This document shows, piece by piece, positions 32,810 to 41,581 of a stretch of DNA of 64,000 nucleotides. The notes under the pieces were generated by a model. That model ran no database searches. It saw only the letters and a program-made list of their open reading frames with translations, and was not told the DNA's origin. The stretch is from Poseidonocella sedimentorum (lineage in GTDB: Bacteria > Pseudomonadota > Alphaproteobacteria > Rhodobacterales > Rhodobacteraceae). The first letter of the stretch is position 1; each line of letters begins with the position of its first letter. A program made the translations under genes and the position numbers. The DNA lies in the NCBI RefSeq assembly GCF_900116005.1, contig NZ_FOYI01000010.1, forward strand, positions 62,001-126,000, read 5' to 3'.

Positions 32810-34795
32810 TCAGAGCCAGAGTTGCAGGCATGTCCCGCCGCCCGGGCGCGGGGAATGGGTGAAGCGCAATCCGTGGCGCGCGGCGAGGTCGGCGACGATG
32901 GCGAGGCCGAGCCCCGTCCCCTCGCCGGGCGGCGCGGCGCTGGCGGCCGCGCCCGCCCGGGCCGCGGCGAACCGCACCGGATCAAGGCCCGGCCCGGTGT
33001 CATGCACCTCGATCCGCGCCCCGCCCGCGTGGCGCACCCCGATGAGCACGCCGCCCGCCTCGGTCGCGCGGATCGCATTGGCCACGAGGTTGCTCAGCAT
33101 CCGCATCAACGCCAGTGGCGGGACGGGGGCCGCGAGCCCGCTCGGGACCATCGACAGCCGCAAGCCCTTCTCGGTCGCGTCGGACGCGAACATGTCCTGC
33201 ACCGACACCAGCACATCGCCCACCGGGGTCAATTCCGCGGCGGGTGCCGCGCGGTCCGTCGGCGTCTCCGGCGCGCCCTCGTCCCCCGCCTCAAGCGCGC
33301 GGGTCAGCTCGGTCGCCACCAGCTCTTCGAGATAGGCCACGGTGCGTTCGGCCTCGGCGGCGACGGCGGGATCCTCGGTCCGTTCGGCGGCGTTGCGGAT
33401 GTTGAGCCGAAGCGCGTTGAGCGGCTGGCGCAGGTCGTGGACCGTCTCGGTCATGCTCCGGCGCTGCGCCTGCGAGAGCCGCTCGGCGAGCGAGACCTGC
33501 CGTTCGAGATCCTCCATCCGCCGGCTCAGCTCGATTGACTTGCGCGCCTGCCGGAGCGAGCGTTCGAGCGCCTCCTGCCGGGTCTGCTTGAGCTGGTTGA
33601 ACCGATCCACGATCGCCAGCCCCATCAGCGCCGCATCCACCACCAGCACGATGCGGATCGAGTCGAATTGCAGCTCCTCGGAAATCTCGATCCCGAACCA
33701 GTGGCGCATGGTCATGATCCCGCTCGACAGCACCGCGCCGGTCCAGGCGATGACGTAGAACCGCACCTCGCGAAACCGCGTCCGCGCCGCGACGAGCCCC
33801 GCGCCGGTGAACGCCAGCGTGGCCGCGAACGACAGGATCACCAGCAGTTTCTTGACCGGCTGCGCGTCGACCACCACCGTCGAGAGCACAAGCCCCAACG
33901 CCCCCGCGACAAGCCCCATGAGCACCACATCGACCCGCGGATGATAGCGCCGTGTCTGCAGGAAGATCCGCGCGAAATTCGCGCCCGAAATGATCATCCC
34001 GGCGCCGAGCAACACCGACGCGAACCCGTTGAACCGCGGCCCCTCGGGCCAGAGATAGCGGAACGTGTTGCCATCGGCGTGCATGATGAAGAGCAACCCG
34101 AAGAGCGCATAGAGGCTGTAGGCCCCGAACACCCGCTGGCCGGTAAAGACGAAGGCCACCAGCGCGCCGGTCATGAGCAACAAAAGCATGCCGTAGTAGA
34201 TGAAGTTCTTCGCCGTCTTGCGCGCGGCCCAGTCGGCGAAGGCCGCCTCGGTCATCAGGCTCCAGGACAGCTCCGACGAGCCGCCCGACCAGTAGCGCAC
34301 GAAGACCTCGCCGCCCGCGCCGGGGGCAAGCGAAAAGGCGGCGACAAGTTCAGGGTAGGCCACCGCGCGGGCGCGAAACGGCGCGCGGTCGTCCAGCGCC
34401 TCAAGCTGGGTGACAGCGCCGCCCTCCTGCACCAGCCAGACTTCGAAGAGCTGCAGGAAATTCTCGCGGAAGGCCAGCCGCCACTCTGTCGTTTCGCGCC
34501 CGTTCACCAGCCCGAGGCGCAGCCAGATCACATCGCGGGTATAGCCGAAATCGGCGCTCTCGCCCTCCAGCGGCGCGAATGCCGGTGCGGCACGGGCCCC
34601 CGCGAGATCGAGCCCCCGCCCCGGATCGCGCAGCGCGCGCACATGCGGGGCAATCTCGCGCCAGGAGAGCGTCTGCCCCGTCAGAACCAGCCGATTTTCC
34701 GCCGCACCCCGCGAATTTTCTTGCGCCGCCACGGGTTGGCCCAAAAGATGCGCCCAGAGAAGACCGCTCAGCAAGAGTAGACACAATCGGGCCAT
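32810..34795 (-). CDS. 7TMR-DISM sensor histidine kinase
   Basis: Codes for 661 residues from the ATG at 34795, with AAAGG 9 nt upstream; a longer frame reaches 34966 but would run through the divergent regulator. A signal peptide (residues 1-24) precedes a periplasmic DISMED2-like beta domain (35-185), seven membrane helices (200-395), a coiled-coil, and a HisKA domain with phosphoacceptor H453 in ETVHDLRQPLN. The ATPase domain shows the N-box NLVANAIRAT, DTGPGLDP and GEGTGLGLAI. Ligands of such DISM receptors are often carbohydrates. It pairs with the divergent response regulator. Confidence 0.92.
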   Translation of the reverse strand: MARLCLLLLSGLLWAHLLGQPVAAQENSRGAAENRLVLTGQTLSWREIAPHVRALRDPGRGLDLAGARAAPAFAPLEGESADFGYTRDVIWLRLGLVNGRETTEWRLAFRENFLQLFEVWLVQEGGAVTQLEALDDRAPFRARAVAYPELVAAFSLAPGAGGEVFVRYWSGGSSELSWSLMTEAAFADWAARKTAKNFIYYGMLLLLMTGALVAFVFTGQRVFGAYSLYALFGLLFIMHADGNTFRYLWPEGPRFNGFASVLLGAGMIISGANFARIFLQTRRYHPRVDVVLMGLVAGALGLVLSTVVVDAQPVKKLLVILSFAATLAFTGAGLVAARTRFREVRFYVIAWTGAVLSSGIMTMRHWFGIEISEELQFDSIRIVLVVDAALMGLAIVDRFNQLKQTRQEALERSLRQARKSIELSRRMEDLERQVSLAERLSQAQRRSMTETVHDLRQPLNALRLNIRNAAERTEDPAVAAEAERTVAYLEELVATELTRALEAGDEGAPETPTDRAAPAAELTPVGDVLVSVQDMFASDATEKGLRLSMVPSGLAAPVPPLALMRMLSNLVANAIRATEAGGVLIGVRHAGGARIEVHDTGPGLDPVRFAAARAGAAASAAPPGEGTGLGLAIVADLAARHGLRFTHSPRPGGGTCLQLWL

Positions 34796-35441
34796 GCAAG
34801 GACCTTTGGGGGAAAATCCGCAGACTGCCGCGCGCGCGACGGTGTTAATCGCCGATGACCATGCCTTCACGCTCGAAGGCATGCAACAAAAGCTTGCGCG
34901 GGATGCCCGGTTCGAGGTGGTCGCGGTGGCCTCCGGCGGGGTCGATGCGATCCGTCTGGCGCGCAAGCATCGGCCCGATCTTGCGGTGCTCGACTACGTG
35001 ATGCCGGACGCGACCGGGCTTGAGGTGCTGCTGGAGATCCGCCGCTGGTCGCCGCAGACCCGCGTGGTGATCCTCACTGGCCAGCTCGACGCCGCCATCG
35101 CCCCGCCGCTGATCGACGCCGGCGCCTCGGGCCTGCTGACCAAGGGGGCCGATCCGGCCCATGTCTGCGATGCGTTGGCGGTCGTGGCCCGGGGTGGAGC
35201 CGTCTTCGATCCGCCCTTCGATGCGCCGCCCGAGCCCGCCGCAATTCAGCTCACCCCGCGCGAGCGCGAAGTGCTGTTGCGGATCGCGCGCGGCATGTCC
35301 AACCCGCGCATCGCAGAGGACCTCGCGCTTTCGCCCAAGACGGTCGAGAGCCATCGCTCCAGCCTGATGCGCAAGCTCGATGTCAACAGCACCGCGACGC
35401 TCATGCTGCGCGCCGCCAAGGCCGGGCTGATCGAGATCTAG
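34794..35441 (+). CDS. LuxR/NarL-type response regulator
   Basis: Codes for 215 residues. The receiver domain has the acidic pair ADDH at 20-23, phosphorylated aspartate D67 in AVLDYVMP, and a conserved lysine in LLTKGAD (about 117). The C-terminal HTH has LTPREREVLLRIARGMSNPRIA and KTVESHRSSLMRKL. The ATG at 34794 lies inside the start codon of the kinase gene on the other strand (CATG) and lacks a good ribosome site, so the true start may be an internal TTG or GTG. The pair makes a complete two-component system. Targets are unknown; the capsule and VPLPA genes are candidates. Confidence 0.9.
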   Translation: MQGPLGENPQTAARATVLIADDHAFTLEGMQQKLARDARFEVVAVASGGVDAIRLARKHRPDLAVLDYVMPDATGLEVLLEIRRWSPQTRVVILTGQLDAAIAPPLIDAGASGLLTKGADPAHVCDALAVVARGGAVFDPPFDAPPEPAAIQLTPREREVLLRIARGMSNPRIAEDLALSPKTVESHRSSLMRKLDVNSTATLMLRAAKAGLIEI

Positions 35442-36055
35442 GCCCCGCCCTGCCCCATCATGCCGGGATCGGCAAACCCCGCATCGCGCAGGGCTTCGAC
35501 GTCCGGCAGATCCTGCAACGAGACGAGGTCGAAGGCGAGCAGGAAGGCCTCCGTCGTCACATAGGTGTAGGGCGCGCCCCGCCGCGGCGCGCGCGGGCCC
35601 GTCCCGATGAAGCCCCGGTCGTGCAGCCGGCCGATGAGCTCGCGGCTGATGTCCCGGCCGAAAATCTCGCCCAGCTCATCGCGGGTGATCGGCTGATGAT
35701 AGGCGATCGCGGCGAGGACGGCCGCATCGTCCATCCGCAATTCAGGCGGGGCATCCCGGCGCGCCTGAGCCGCCCGGATCGCCGAAGCGTAGGCCGTCCG
35801 CGTGCGCAACACCCACCCGGCCCCGACCCGCGCCAGCTCGAAGGCGCGGCCCTCCAGCTCGGCGGCAAGGTCCTCGATCAGAAGATCAACCGGCGCTTGC
35901 GGGCCGACCACGCGGGCCAGATCCTCGCGCCCTACCGGCGCGGCGCTCGCGAACAGGACCGCCTCGATCCGCCGCATCCACTCGCGCCAGCGCAGCTCGG
36001 GGGGCAGCTCCGCCAGCTCCCGGTCCAGCGGCTCGTCGTCGCGATCCCGCGCCAT
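35438..36055 (-). CDS. ScpB-like segregation/condensation protein
   Basis: Codes for 205 residues, the size of ScpB, the winged-helix kleisin partner of SMC. Visible features are RWREWMRRIEAVLFASAAPV (residue 21 on), DLLIEDLAAELEGRAFELARVGAGWVLRT, and the second winged helix ending ELIGRLHDRGFIGTGPR. No SMC or ScpA gene is present nearby. Instead it follows a DUF1403 gene by 3 bp. Plasmid-borne ScpB-like/DUF1403 pairs occur in Rhizobiales and Rhodobacterales and may help in replicon maintenance or act as a separate regulator. Its stop overlaps that of the response regulator gene (shared CTAG). Confidence 0.78.
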   Translation of the reverse strand: MARDRDDEPLDRELAELPPELRWREWMRRIEAVLFASAAPVGREDLARVVGPQAPVDLLIEDLAAELEGRAFELARVGAGWVLRTRTAYASAIRAAQARRDAPPELRMDDAAVLAAIAYHQPITRDELGEIFGRDISRELIGRLHDRGFIGTGPRAPRRGAPYTYVTTEAFLLAFDLVSLQDLPDVEALRDAGFADPGMMGQGGA

Positions 36056-36058
36056 GGC

Positions 36059-36955
36059 TCAGAGCCCATAGAGGCGGAACGTGTCCCGCCCGGTGAGTTC
36101 GCGGAGCGCGTCGAGGCTGACGAGCCGGTCGCAAAACCGCCGCGCGGCCCGGTCGGAGCGCAGCATGGTCAGCGCGGCCGGGCTGATCGCCTCCTCCCGC
36201 AGGATGAGCGCGACGGCCTCGCCCGCCCCCTTCGCCCGGAGCTTGGGCGCCACGGTTTCAAGCCGCGCCGCGCGGCGCAAGAGCGTTCCCGCCTCGCCGA
36301 GCACGCCGGGGACCTGCCGAATGATCGCGCGGTGGCAGGCCAGGGTTTGCGCCGCCTCGTCCAGCCTCAGATCCGCTCGCCGCAGCCCGAGCGACAGCAG
36401 CGGCAGGAGCTGCGGCCAGCCCAACCCGCGCGCGAGCGCCGCGTCGGCCAGAAGCAGCGCCGCCCACTCCTGCCGCGGGTGCGCCGCCAGAACCGCCCGC
36501 AAAACCGCGGCCGCGTGGCGGATCGGAGAACCCTCCCCCGGGTCACACAACGCCGAAAGTTCAGGCACATCGAACCCCGGCAAGGCCCGCTGAAGCGCCA
36601 CCGCTCCGGGCCCCCGAGCCACCGCCTTGCGCCAGGCCAGGTAGATCTCCCCCGCCGGGCCGGGGCTGTCTCCGGCATGAAGAAACGCCACCGTATCGCG
36701 CAGCTCCGCCGCGCGCACCGGCCGCCCGCCGAGCCCCACGCCCGCCTCCGCTGCCCGCAGCGCGAAACGCGCCCGGAGCAGCTCCGCCGGAACCCCGGGA
36801 TGCGCCAGCGCGGGACCGAGATGCGCAAGCGCCGCACCGCTTGAAAACGCCGCATCTTCAACGGTTTCGGCCCGATCCAGCCGCGCCCATCGGGGCACGG
36901 GCGGGAACGGGTCTGTCAGCGGGGTCTGCCCCTGCGGGGCGGTGTCGATATTCAT
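36059..36955 (-). CDS. DUF1403 family protein
   Basis: Codes for 298 residues, rich in alanine, arginine and leucine, all-helical in appearance, with no signal peptide or membrane segment. The pattern WARLDRAETVEDAAFSSGAA at residue 23, WRKAVARG, and the C-terminal LVSLDALRELTGRDTFRLYGL fit DUF1403 of alphaproteobacterial plasmids, whose function is unknown. It is the first gene of a pair with the ScpB-like gene (3-bp gap). Together they probably act as one unit. Confidence 0.7.
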   Translation of the reverse strand: MNIDTAPQGQTPLTDPFPPVPRWARLDRAETVEDAAFSSGAALAHLGPALAHPGVPAELLRARFALRAAEAGVGLGGRPVRAAELRDTVAFLHAGDSPGPAGEIYLAWRKAVARGPGAVALQRALPGFDVPELSALCDPGEGSPIRHAAAVLRAVLAAHPRQEWAALLLADAALARGLGWPQLLPLLSLGLRRADLRLDEAAQTLACHRAIIRQVPGVLGEAGTLLRRAARLETVAPKLRAKGAGEAVALILREEAISPAALTMLRSDRAARRFCDRLVSLDALRELTGRDTFRLYGL

Positions 36956-37167
36956 AAACTGAGCTTACTTTCGCTCGGCGCTTTTGGCCAGAAGGTTGCG
37001 GGAAAACCGCCGCGTGCAAGGGCGCAATACGGCGCCCGCCCGAGCGGCGGATGGCAGCCCTCCGCGCGCGCATGACTTTTTTGGCGCGGGGCGGCGCGAT
37101 TGGACTTTCTTTCGCCGCGCGGCTGGCTTTAGCTGCGGCGAAGCGGAACGCAAGAAGGGGCAGAGCC

Positions 37168-38532
37168 ATGACGCGGATCACCGAACCGGCAAGACAGATC
37201 GATGTCATTCGCGAAACCGATGTCGTGGTGGTGGGCTCCGGCCCGGCCGGGCTCGCGGCGGCGATCGCGGCGGCGCGGGCGGGCGTGGATGTCGCGCTGG
37301 TGGAGCGGTTCGGCTGCATGGGCGGCAACATCACCGCGGTCGGCGTCGAGGGATTCGCCTGGTATCGCCATGAACAGACCATAGAGGCCGGCGGGCTGGG
37401 GCGTGAGTTCGAGGACCGCGCCAAGGAGATGGGCGCGGCGGTGCCTGAGAGCCAATCGCTGAGCTATGAGCTCGATAGCGAGGGGTTCAAGATCGTGGCC
37501 GACCGGCTGGTAGAGGAGGCCGGCGTCTACCCGATGCTACACCGCCAGTTCTCGGCGCCGGTGATGGATGGCGATACGATCCGCGGCGTGATCACCGATT
37601 CCAAGGCCGGGCGCGAGGCGATCCTCGGCAAGGTCGTGATCGATGCCACCGGCGACGCGGATGTGGCCCATCGCGCCGGGGCGCCGACGCACAAGACCCC
37701 TGTCGAGAAGATGATGGCGGCCTCGGTGATGTTTCACCTCGCGGGCGTCGACAAGCGGGCGTTCATGGAGGGGATCCGCAACGATCCGCAGAGCTACAAG
37801 GACTGGGACGGCGGCGGCGAGTGGAAGATCGAGACCAGCGGCAAGGAGGACGACATGTTTTCGCCCTTCATCAAGAAGCCCTTCGATCAGGCGATCCGCG
37901 ACGGGGTGATCCCCGCGCATCTGACCACCATCGCGGGCACCTGGGGCGCGATGCACGACACCGGCGAGCTGACCTACATGAATCTCATCCAGCTTGAGGA
38001 GATCGACGGGACGGATCCGGCATCGCTCACCCGCGGCGAGATCGAGGGGCGGCGCCAGATCGGCCACGCGATCGAGGCGCTGCGCCAATACATGCCCGGC
38101 TGTGAAAACGCGCGGCTGCGCAACCTCGGGATGACCATCGGCATCCGCGACACGCGCAAGATCGACGCGGCGTATGACATGACCGAGCGCGATGTCCGCG
38201 AGCAGGGCCGTTTCGAGGATTCGATCGGGATTTATCCCGAGTTCATCGATGGCTACGGGATCCTTATCCTGCCGACCACGGGGCGCTACATGCAGCTGCC
38301 CTATCGCTCGATCCTGCCGAAGAAAGTCAAGAACCTGCTGGTCGCGGGGCGCTCCAGCGGCGGGGACCGGATCGCCCATGCGGCGACGCGGAACATGTCC
38401 TGTTGCGCGGTTCTGGGACAGGGAGCCGGGGTGGCCGCGGCGCTTGCGATCAAGGCCGGGCGCGAGGTCTCCGAGGCCGATATCGGCGCGGTGCAGGCGG
38501 AATTGGCGCGGCAGGGCGTGCGCTACACCTGA
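37168..38532 (+). CDS. FAD-dependent oxidoreductase (PF12831 type)
   Basis: Codes for 454 residues from the ATG at 37168, with AAGGGG about 8 nt upstream; the ORF is open further upstream but lacks support. The N-terminal FAD motif VVVVGSGPAGLAAAIAAARA is at residue 18, with ERFGCMGGNITAVGVEGF next. The late segment NLLVAGRSSGGDRIAHAATRNM, and GQGAGVAAALAI at the end, are typical of the FAD_oxidored family (HdrA-like or succinate-dehydrogenase-like), often acting on organic acids or alcohols. It ends 6 bp from the convergent oxidase gene. Substrate unknown. Confidence 0.85.
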   Translation: MTRITEPARQIDVIRETDVVVVGSGPAGLAAAIAAARAGVDVALVERFGCMGGNITAVGVEGFAWYRHEQTIEAGGLGREFEDRAKEMGAAVPESQSLSYELDSEGFKIVADRLVEEAGVYPMLHRQFSAPVMDGDTIRGVITDSKAGREAILGKVVIDATGDADVAHRAGAPTHKTPVEKMMAASVMFHLAGVDKRAFMEGIRNDPQSYKDWDGGGEWKIETSGKEDDMFSPFIKKPFDQAIRDGVIPAHLTTIAGTWGAMHDTGELTYMNLIQLEEIDGTDPASLTRGEIEGRRQIGHAIEALRQYMPGCENARLRNLGMTIGIRDTRKIDAAYDMTERDVREQGRFEDSIGIYPEFIDGYGILILPTTGRYMQLPYRSILPKKVKNLLVAGRSSGGDRIAHAATRNMSCCAVLGQGAGVAAALAIKAGREVSEADIGAVQAELARQGVRYT

Positions 38533-38538
38533 GCCGGG

Positions 38539-39849
38539 CTACCAGCCGAACCGGTCGCGGATGCGGTAGACCATGACCGAGGGCGCGAGGAACCACGGCG
38601 CGCCGGTGTAGAGCGGCCGGCTGCGGCAGGGGATGCGCGCGAAGGCGGTTTCGCTGCCCTCAAGCCCCGCGGCCCGGCGCCCCAGTTTCATGCCCAGATA
38701 GCCGGCCATGCCCGTCCCCGAGCCGCAATAGCCCATGGCATGGAGCAGCCCCCGATCCTCGCCCGCGTGCATGAGCGTATCGAAGCTGAAGCCCACCGTG
38801 CCGCACCAGGAATGGCTGATCCGGGTGTCCGAAAGTTCGGGGAAGATGCGGCGCAAATCGGCCATGAGGCGCGGGCCGGTCACGCGCGGATCGCTTTCGG
38901 CAAGCGAAACGCGCCCGCCGAAGAGGATGCGGCTGCGGTCCGGCGCGGGGCGGTAGTAGGTCACGAGGCGGCGCGTGTCCGAGAGCACGCGGTCGGTCGG
39001 CAGGAGCCGGTCCATGAGCGCGGGCGCGAGCGGCTCGGTCGCGATCATGTAGGAACCGATGGGGATCACGCGGCGGCGATGCCAGGGCGACAGCGGGCCG
39101 GAGTAGCCGTTGGTGGCGAGGACCACCTTCCCCGCCCGGATGCGGCCCCGCGCGGTGCGGATTTCGAAACCGGTGCGGTGGCGCTCAAGCTCGGTCGCGC
39201 GGGTGTGGGGGATGAGCTGGGCCCCGGCGGCGCGGGTCAGGCGCAGGAGCCCGGCGTGGTAGCGCGCGGGGTCGAGGCTCCAGTGGCCGGGAAAGACCGC
39301 GCCGCCGATATACCGCGCGCTGCCGATTTCGGCGGGCATGTCCCCGGGCGCGACCATGTAGGCGCCGCTCTGGAACGCGGGGTTCGGTGCGGCGATGTCG
39401 CGTTTGAGCCGGGCGAGCGCGCGGGGATGATGCGCGCCGTGAAACCGGCCCACGGGGCGCAAATCGGCCTCGATCCCCTCGCGCGTGATGAAGGCCGCGG
39501 TGAAATCGCGCGACGCCTCCCCCTCCCGCAGGATCGCTTCGGCGAGCTCCGCCCCGTAGCGGCGGGCGAGTGTGGCGTAGCCGGGTTTCACGCTGGTGGA
39601 CATCTGGCCGCCGTTGCGTGTCGAGCAGCCATGGCCGAGCGCCTCGGCCTCCAGCACCACGGTCGAGAGCCCTGCCCGCGCGGTCACGAGCGCCGCATGC
39701 AGCCCGGTGTAGCCCGAGCCGATGACAACGACATCGGCCTCGGAGGGAAGCTCCGGCGGCGCGCCCTCCTCTGGCGGGACGGCCTCCCACCAATAGGGGT
39801 GGGGGCGGAACTCCGCGGTGAACTCTTCCGAGACGGCGCCGCCCCGCAC
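38539..39849 (-). CDS. DAO-family FAD oxidase, PuuB-like
   Basis: Codes for 436 residues. The start used is a GTG at 39849, 5 bp after the permease gene; the start is uncertain because no clear ribosome site is seen. FAD motif DVVVIGSGYTGLHAALVTAR is near residue 38, with HGCSTRNGGQMSTSVKPGYA next, matching gamma-glutamylputrescine oxidase (PuuB/OrdL) and related glycine-oxidase family members. Its position at the end of a polyamine-type ABC operon suggests oxidation of the imported amine. It could also be a demethylase or opine oxidase. Confidence 0.85.
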   Translation of the reverse strand: MRGGAVSEEFTAEFRPHPYWWEAVPPEEGAPPELPSEADVVVIGSGYTGLHAALVTARAGLSTVVLEAEALGHGCSTRNGGQMSTSVKPGYATLARRYGAELAEAILREGEASRDFTAAFITREGIEADLRPVGRFHGAHHPRALARLKRDIAAPNPAFQSGAYMVAPGDMPAEIGSARYIGGAVFPGHWSLDPARYHAGLLRLTRAAGAQLIPHTRATELERHRTGFEIRTARGRIRAGKVVLATNGYSGPLSPWHRRRVIPIGSYMIATEPLAPALMDRLLPTDRVLSDTRRLVTYYRPAPDRSRILFGGRVSLAESDPRVTGPRLMADLRRIFPELSDTRISHSWCGTVGFSFDTLMHAGEDRGLLHAMGYCGSGTGMAGYLGMKLGRRAAGLEGSETAFARIPCRSRPLYTGAPWFLAPSVMVYRIRDRFGW

Positions 39850-39854
39850 CTGCG

Positions 39855-40715
39855 TCAGTCCGGCTGGCCCGGCCGCTGGGCCACGACCGAGAGGAGCGCG
39901 AGAAGCCCCGAGCCCACCATGAGGAAGAAGGAGACGGCATTGAGCACCGGCGTCGAGCCGATCTTGGCCATGCGGTCATACATGGTGATCGTCAGCGGGC
40001 TTTCGGAGCCGACGAGGAAGAGCGTGGTGTTGAAGTTCTCGAAAGAGACAAGGAAGGCCACGATCCCCGCCGCGATCATCGCCGGGCGCAGGAACGGCAG
40101 GGTGATGGTGAAGAGCACCCGCGCGCGCGAGGCCCCGAGGTTGAGCGCGGCCTCCTCCAGCGAGGTGTCGAACTTGCGCAGCCGGGCGGTGATCACCAGC
40201 GATGTGATCGTCGCGATGAAGGAGAACTGGCCGAGGACAACCAGCACGATCCCGGGCCGCAGCAGCGAAATTTCGACCTCCCAGGCATCCCAGACCGCGT
40301 TGGCGATGTTGCTGGCGAAGACAAGGATCGAGATGCCGAGGATCACACCGGGGATGACCAGCGGGACGATCATCACGATGTAGAGCGCGTTCTTGAAGGG
40401 GAACTCCCGCCGGACGAAGAGGAAGGCGTTGGTCGTGCCAACGAAGACCGACAGGAGGCTGACGAGCAGCGCGATGACGAAGGAATAGTAGAGCCCGCTG
40501 AGGAGCCGCCGGTCATGGAACATGCCGAGCTTGGGCTCGGTGTCGTTGAAGAACCAGTCCAGCGTGAACCCCTGCCACGGGAGGGCGGGGAACAGCGAGT
40601 CGTTGAAGGCGAAGATGCCGGCGGCGAAGAGCGGGGCGGCGAGGAAGACGAAGAAGGCCCCGACGTAAAGCCGGTAGCCGAGCAACAGGGCGGGGGATGT
40701 CATCGAGCGCGCCAT
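39855..40715 (-). CDS. potC: Spermidine/putrescine-type ABC permease (PotC-like)
   Basis: Codes for 286 residues with six membrane helices. The permease-ATPase coupling (EAA) loop is LEEAALNLGASRARVLFTIT. It begins with ATG at 40715, overlapping the stop of the potB-like gene (TGATG). Inner membrane partner of the potB-like gene product; together they import a polyamine or related compound delivered by the PotD-like binding protein. The downstream oxidase gene is 5 bp away. Confidence 0.9.
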   Translation of the reverse strand: MARSMTSPALLLGYRLYVGAFFVFLAAPLFAAGIFAFNDSLFPALPWQGFTLDWFFNDTEPKLGMFHDRRLLSGLYYSFVIALLVSLLSVFVGTTNAFLFVRREFPFKNALYIVMIVPLVIPGVILGISILVFASNIANAVWDAWEVEISLLRPGIVLVVLGQFSFIATITSLVITARLRKFDTSLEEAALNLGASRARVLFTITLPFLRPAMIAAGIVAFLVSFENFNTTLFLVGSESPLTITMYDRMAKIGSTPVLNAVSFFLMVGSGLLALLSVVAQRPGQPD

Positions 40716-41581
40716 CAGGACCGCGCCACCGTGTTGGCGAGCGACTGGCCCGAAAGCCGCAGCCCGATCCAGACCACCCCCGAGGTAAACAGCAGCAGCA
40801 GCACGCCGAAGGCCGCGCCGCCCTCCCAGTTGAAGCGCGAGATGAACTGGTTGTAGATCTGCTCGGTGAACCAGCTGGAATTCTTGCCGCCCAGCAGGAT
40901 CGGGGTCAGGTAGCTGCCGGCCGTCATCATGAAGACCACGATGCAGCCCGCGACGATCCCCGGCATTGCATAGGGCACGATGATCCGGCGCAGCACGGTC
41001 AGGGAATTGCCGCCGAGGTTGTAGCCCGCCTCGATCATGTCATCGCCCATGCCGTCGAGCGTCGAGACCAGCGGCACGATCATGAAGAGGATGACGGTGT
41101 AGACGAGCCCGACGATCACGGCGGCGTCGTTGTAGAGGAATTCGATGCCCGATTGGGTGAGGCCCATCCATTGCAGCGAACGCGAGATGACGCCGCTTTC
41201 GCGCAGCAGCAGGATCCAGCCGAAGGCGCGGATCAGATCGGAGACCCACAGCGGGATGAGGCACATCAGGAACAGCGCGCCGCGGGCGCGTTTGCCGGCG
41301 ATCTTGGCGATGTAATAGGCGATGGGAAAGCCGATGATCAGCGCGAGGAAAGTCACCAGCAGCGACATGGAGCCGGTGCGCAGGAGCGTGTTCCAGTAGA
41401 TCGGCTCGGTGATGAATTCGGCGTAGTTGCCGAAGCCGAATTCATAGACGCGCGGCGCCACCTTCTCGCGCATCGAGAGCGCGAGGATGCCGAGATGCGG
41501 CAGGGCGATGAGCAGCAGGATCCAGAGCGCGAAGGGCGCGAAGAGCAGGATCAGCGACAGGCGGCGGGCATCGCGGCTCAT
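40715..41581 (-). CDS. potB: Spermidine/putrescine-type ABC permease (PotB-like)
   Basis: Codes for 288 residues from the ATG at 41581, which overlaps the ATPase stop as ATGA. Six membrane helices: LSLILLFAPFALWILLLIAL at the N-terminus, the EAA loop region MIEAGYNLGGNSLTVLRRI, and a final pair. Size and layout match PotB/PotH. The frame continues upstream, but that part overlaps the ATPase gene. Confidence 0.9.
   Translation of the reverse strand: MSRDARRLSLILLFAPFALWILLLIALPHLGILALSMREKVAPRVYEFGFGNYAEFITEPIYWNTLLRTGSMSLLVTFLALIIGFPIAYYIAKIAGKRARGALFLMCLIPLWVSDLIRAFGWILLLRESGVISRSLQWMGLTQSGIEFLYNDAAVIVGLVYTVILFMIVPLVSTLDGMGDDMIEAGYNLGGNSLTVLRRIIVPYAMPGIVAGCIVVFMMTAGSYLTPILLGGKNSSWFTEQIYNQFISRFNWEGGAAFGVLLLLFTSGVVWIGLRLSGQSLANTVARS

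Noticed and set aside
34796-34966. Upstream extension of the histidine kinase
   Set aside because: It would run through the response regulator gene, and a signal peptide follows the internal ATG at 34795.
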